This document shows positions 5,765 through 7,708 of a stretch of 7,708 bases of DNA, in pieces (position 1 is the first letter of the stretch; each line of letters opens with the position of its first letter). Position numbers and translations under genes: made by a program. This stretch comes from Acidobacteriaceae bacterium UBA1795 (GTDB lineage Bacteria > Acidobacteriota > Terriglobia > Terriglobales > Acidobacteriaceae): positions 548-8,255 of the forward strand of contig DCFV01000083.1 of the NCBI GenBank assembly GCA_002314435.1, given 5' to 3'. The notes under the pieces are model-generated. The model saw only the letters and a program-made list of their open reading frames with translations. It did no database searches and was not told the origin of the DNA.

Positions 5765-6826
5765 CTACTCTGCGGGGTAATTCTTCGTCGCGCCCGTCCG
5801 CGTGTTGGTCACGCGAAAGCCGCCGTCCGCGCGCGCCTCCACCTTGATGTACGCTCCGTCGGTTCCGCCCTTCAGATTCGCAATCAGCGCGTCTGCGCTA
5901 TTGTGCGCGGCGTCGGAGTCCTCTGCCGTGTGCAACATGTAGAGGTCTTCGAGGCCGGGGCTGAAATGCACCGTGGCCCATGCCTCGGGACTGCCCGCCT
6001 TGTGCGGACCGTTGTCCATCAGGGCCACGCGCGGATGAATGGCATCGACAAACGCGTGCGAGTTGGAGAGATTGAAGCCGTGATGATTCACAAGATAGAG
6101 ATCCACTGGACCGATCAGATTCTCCGGGCATACCAGCGGAATCTCTTTCGGCTTCGTCAGGTCGCCTAGATCGAGAAAGCGGAACTTGCCGTAGCGCACA
6201 AGCACGCCCGCCGAACGCGGGTTCTCTGTGTCGTCCAGTTCCCACTTCGGCTCGCTCGCACATGCGGCATTCGGCATGGGCCTCACTCCGGGCACAGCAG
6301 CGATGTGCTCACCGTCGGCCGCTAGCACCACGATCCTCAGGCCGCCGATTGCGATCGTATCGCCCGGATGCACCGTGCGGCGCGGTGTTGTGCCGATGGC
6401 CTGCACGTAGGCCGCGTAGTCATGCCGCGTAATATCGGAGTCCTCGCGGTTCACGCCGTGGTCAAGGAACTCACCCACTTCCATGCGCTCTACCAGATTC
6501 GCCACGCCCCCCACATGGTCCACATGAAAGTGCGTGATGAGCACGTGATCGATGCGTGCGATGCCTGCGTCGCGCATGGCCGCCTGGATACGCATTGCAT
6601 CGCGGCCGTCATTTCCCGGCCAGCCCGTATCCACAAGGAGGGACCCGCCGGTGGGGCCAACCAGCAGCGTGGCTTGCCCGCCCTCTACGTCGATGGCGTA
6701 GATGAGCAACCGCCCCGGCTGCGCGGCATTGCACTGCGCCGCCCCTGCAAGCAGAAGCACGAGGACGCACGTCAGCTTCAGCAGCGCGCCCGTCCGATTC
6801 ATGCGGTTGTAAACAGCATTCCTCAT
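5765..6826 (-). CDS. Exported metallo-beta-lactamase-fold hydrolase, ComEC/Rec2-type
   Basis: A 353-residue protein with a signal peptide (basic n-region Arg8/Arg11, hydrophobic core 15-29, probable cleavage near CNAA before QPG), so it should act outside the cytoplasm. The MBL fold is clear: IYAIDVEGGQATLL (42-55), LLVDTGWPG (63-71), the metal motif THFHVDHVGG (98-107), Asp222 in LDLGDLT and NHHGFNLSNS (247-256). This GD plus HHG pattern is the one seen in the C-terminal MBL domain of ComEC/Rec2, here standing alone without the ComEC membrane channel; such relatives are usually described only as MBL-fold hydrolases, and nuclease or phosphodiesterase activity is a guess. The mature part has only two cysteines (Cys189 and Cys233), which might form a disulfide. 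The ATG at 6826 lacks a Shine-Dalgarno site; an internal ATG at 6802 would keep the signal peptide, but it has only a distant GAGGAA. The gene follows the aldo-keto reductase by 30 bp. Confidence 0.9.
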   Translation of the reverse strand: MRNAVYNRMNRTGALLKLTCVLVLLLAGAAQCNAAQPGRLLIYAIDVEGGQATLLVGPTGGSLLVDTGWPGNDGRDAMRIQAAMRDAGIARIDHVLITHFHVDHVGGVANLVERMEVGEFLDHGVNREDSDITRHDYAAYVQAIGTTPRRTVHPGDTIAIGGLRIVVLAADGEHIAAVPGVRPMPNAACASEPKWELDDTENPRSAGVLVRYGKFRFLDLGDLTKPKEIPLVCPENLIGPVDLYLVNHHGFNLSNSHAFVDAIHPRVALMDNGPHKAGSPEAWATVHFSPGLEDLYMLHTAEDSDAAHNSADALIANLKGGTDGAYIKVEARADGGFRVTNTRTGATKNYPAE

Positions 6827-6835
6827 GTGCGCAAA

Positions 6836-6841
6836 AGTGTA
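6836..6841 (-). promoter_or_regulatory. -10-like TACACT placed for a near-leaderless MBL-fold mRNA
   Basis: TACACT (four of six matches to the -10 consensus, including the conserved TA and final T) ends 9 nt before the ATG at 6826. Purine starts at 6828 or 6826 would give a leader of 0-2 nt. It lies in the 30-bp gap after the aldo-keto reductase stop, so it could be an internal promoter. No clear -35 is seen, and no ribosome binding site precedes the ATG. Confidence 0.35.
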
Positions 6842-6856
6842 CCGGATGCGGTGCTC

Positions 6857-7708
6857 CTACTGCATGAGTTCGCGCGCGCCCTTCCACAAATCGATCGAAC
6901 CATCCTCGGCGTAGCGGTCAATCTCGTTGAGCTCCGCCTCAGTGAACTCCAGCTTCTTCAACGCATCGAGCGAGTTGTCCAACTGCTCCACGTTGCGCGC
7001 GCCCACCAGCGCTGAGGTCACCCGGCGGTCGCGCAGAACCCACGCAATCGCCATCTGTGCCAGCGTTTGCCCGCGCCCCTTCGCGATCTCGTTCAGTGCC
7101 CGCACACGCTTCAGGTTGTCCTTGCTCAGGAACTGCTTCAGCAGCGACGAGTTCTCCGCCGTGGCGCGCGTGCCTTCCGGAATCCCATTCAAATACTTGT
7201 TGGTGAGCAGGCCCTGCGCCAGCGGAGAAAAGGCGATGCAGCCCACGCCCAGCTCGTCCAGCGCGCCCAGCAGTTCCTTCTCAACCCAGCGGTTCAACAT
7301 CGAGTACGAGGGCTGGTGAATCAGCAGCGGCACGCCTGCGCCCTTCAGTATCTTCGCGGCCTCGCGCGTGCGCTCCGGGCTGTAGGACGAAATGCCCACA
7401 TAGAGCGCCTTGCCCTGGTGCACCGCCTGCACCAGCGCGCCCATCGTCTCCTCCAGCGGAACATCCTGCCATGGGCGATGCGAGTAGAAGATGTCCACGT
7501 AGTCCAGGCCCATGCGCTCGAGGCTCTCGTCGAGCGACGCCAGCAGATACTTGCGCGAGCCACCCATGCCGTAGGGGCCCGGCCACATATCCCAGCCTGC
7601 CTTCGTAGAAATCAGCAGCTCGTTGCGCAATCCGCGAAAATCCTTGCGCAGAATGTTGCCGAAGTTCTCCTCGGCCGAGCCGTAGGGCGGCCCGTAGTTG
7701 TTGGCCAG
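6857..7708 (-). CDS. gpr: Aldo-keto reductase, Gpr/YghZ type (partial, 5' end beyond window)
   Basis: An NADPH-dependent aldo-keto reductase closely resembling Escherichia coli YghZ (Gpr, AKR14A), which reduces L-glyceraldehyde-3-phosphate and methylglyoxal in the cytosol. The reading frame is open to the window end; 283 codons are visible and about 60 N-terminal residues are missing compared with the 346-residue E. coli protein. Recalled YghZ stretches are nearly identical: LANNYGPPYGSAEENFG at the edge, STKAGWDMWPGPYG, GGSRKYLLASLDESLERMGL, YVGISSYSPERT and GCIAFSPLAQGLLTNKYLNG. Of the catalytic tetrad, Tyr5, Lys36 and His77 (numbered from the edge) are present in NNYG, STKAG and YSHR; the Asp should be in the missing part. 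The cofactor-binding segment VTSALVGARNVEQLDNSL near the C-terminus is intact. A TTG at 7630 is not the start, because the conserved protein continues upstream of it. It is the first visible gene of a three-gene minus-strand run. Confidence 0.95.
   Translation of the reverse strand: MANNYGPPYGSAEENFGNILRKDFRGLRNELLISTKAGWDMWPGPYGMGGSRKYLLASLDESLERMGLDYVDIFYSHRPWQDVPLEETMGALVQAVHQGKALYVGISSYSPERTREAAKILKGAGVPLLIHQPSYSMLNRWVEKELLGALDELGVGCIAFSPLAQGLLTNKYLNGIPEGTRATAENSSLLKQFLSKDNLKRVRALNEIAKGRGQTLAQMAIAWVLRDRRVTSALVGARNVEQLDNSLDALKKLEFTEAELNEIDRYAEDGSIDLWKGARELMQ

Noticed and set aside
1..7708. CRISPR array, tRNA or rRNA gene, insertion sequence or attachment site
   Set aside because: No regularly spaced repeats, cloverleaf, rRNA-like stretches, terminal inverted repeats or transposase motifs were found on reading both strands. 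All spacers between genes are shorter than about 135 bp.

Overview
The window is GC-rich (visibly around 60% or more), densely coding bacterial DNA with seven protein genes, two of them cut by the window edges. No RNA genes, mobile elements, CRISPR arrays or large repeats are visible. Gene content (a secreted carboxypeptidase-Q-like M28 peptidase, a GT1 glycosyltransferase with an HQGG donor box, an exported ComEC-type metallo-beta-lactamase-fold protein, an M29 aminopeptidase and a MacB/LolD-type ABC ATPase) together with codon choice resembles Acidobacteriota, perhaps the Terriglobia. That assignment is an inference from gene style, not from a marker gene.

Layout. On the minus strand at the left edge is the N-terminal two thirds of an ABC transporter ATPase (1-468), 68 bp downstream of a secreted M28 zinc peptidase on the same strand (537-2039). 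A 131-bp divergent spacer (2040-2170) separates the peptidase from a plus-strand gene for a 307-residue protein I do not recognise (2171-3094). After a possible terminator comes a plus-strand GT-B glycosyltransferase (3179-4459). It ends only 2 bp from the convergent stop of an M29 aminopeptidase (4462-5712, minus). That aminopeptidase is the last of three tightly packed minus-strand genes: aldo-keto reductase of the Gpr/YghZ type (6857-7708, cut at its 5' end), exported MBL-fold hydrolase (5765-6826) and aminopeptidase, with gaps of 30 and 52 bp.

How the genes fit together. The three right-hand genes may share a transcript, but their predicted activities (reduction of methylglyoxal or L-glyceraldehyde-3-phosphate, extracytoplasmic hydrolysis, cytosolic peptide trimming) do not form an obvious pathway. 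The M28 peptidase and the ABC ATPase may also be co-transcribed; each also has its own promoter-like signal. Most of this looks like ordinary chromosomal housekeeping and accessory metabolism. I do not see a convincing new multi-gene system. The points most worth a second look are the unrecognised 307-aa protein, two genes whose -10-like hexamers sit where they would give leaderless or near-leaderless mRNAs, the stand-alone exported ComEC-type MBL protein with exactly two mature cysteines, and the 2-bp convergent gene junction.
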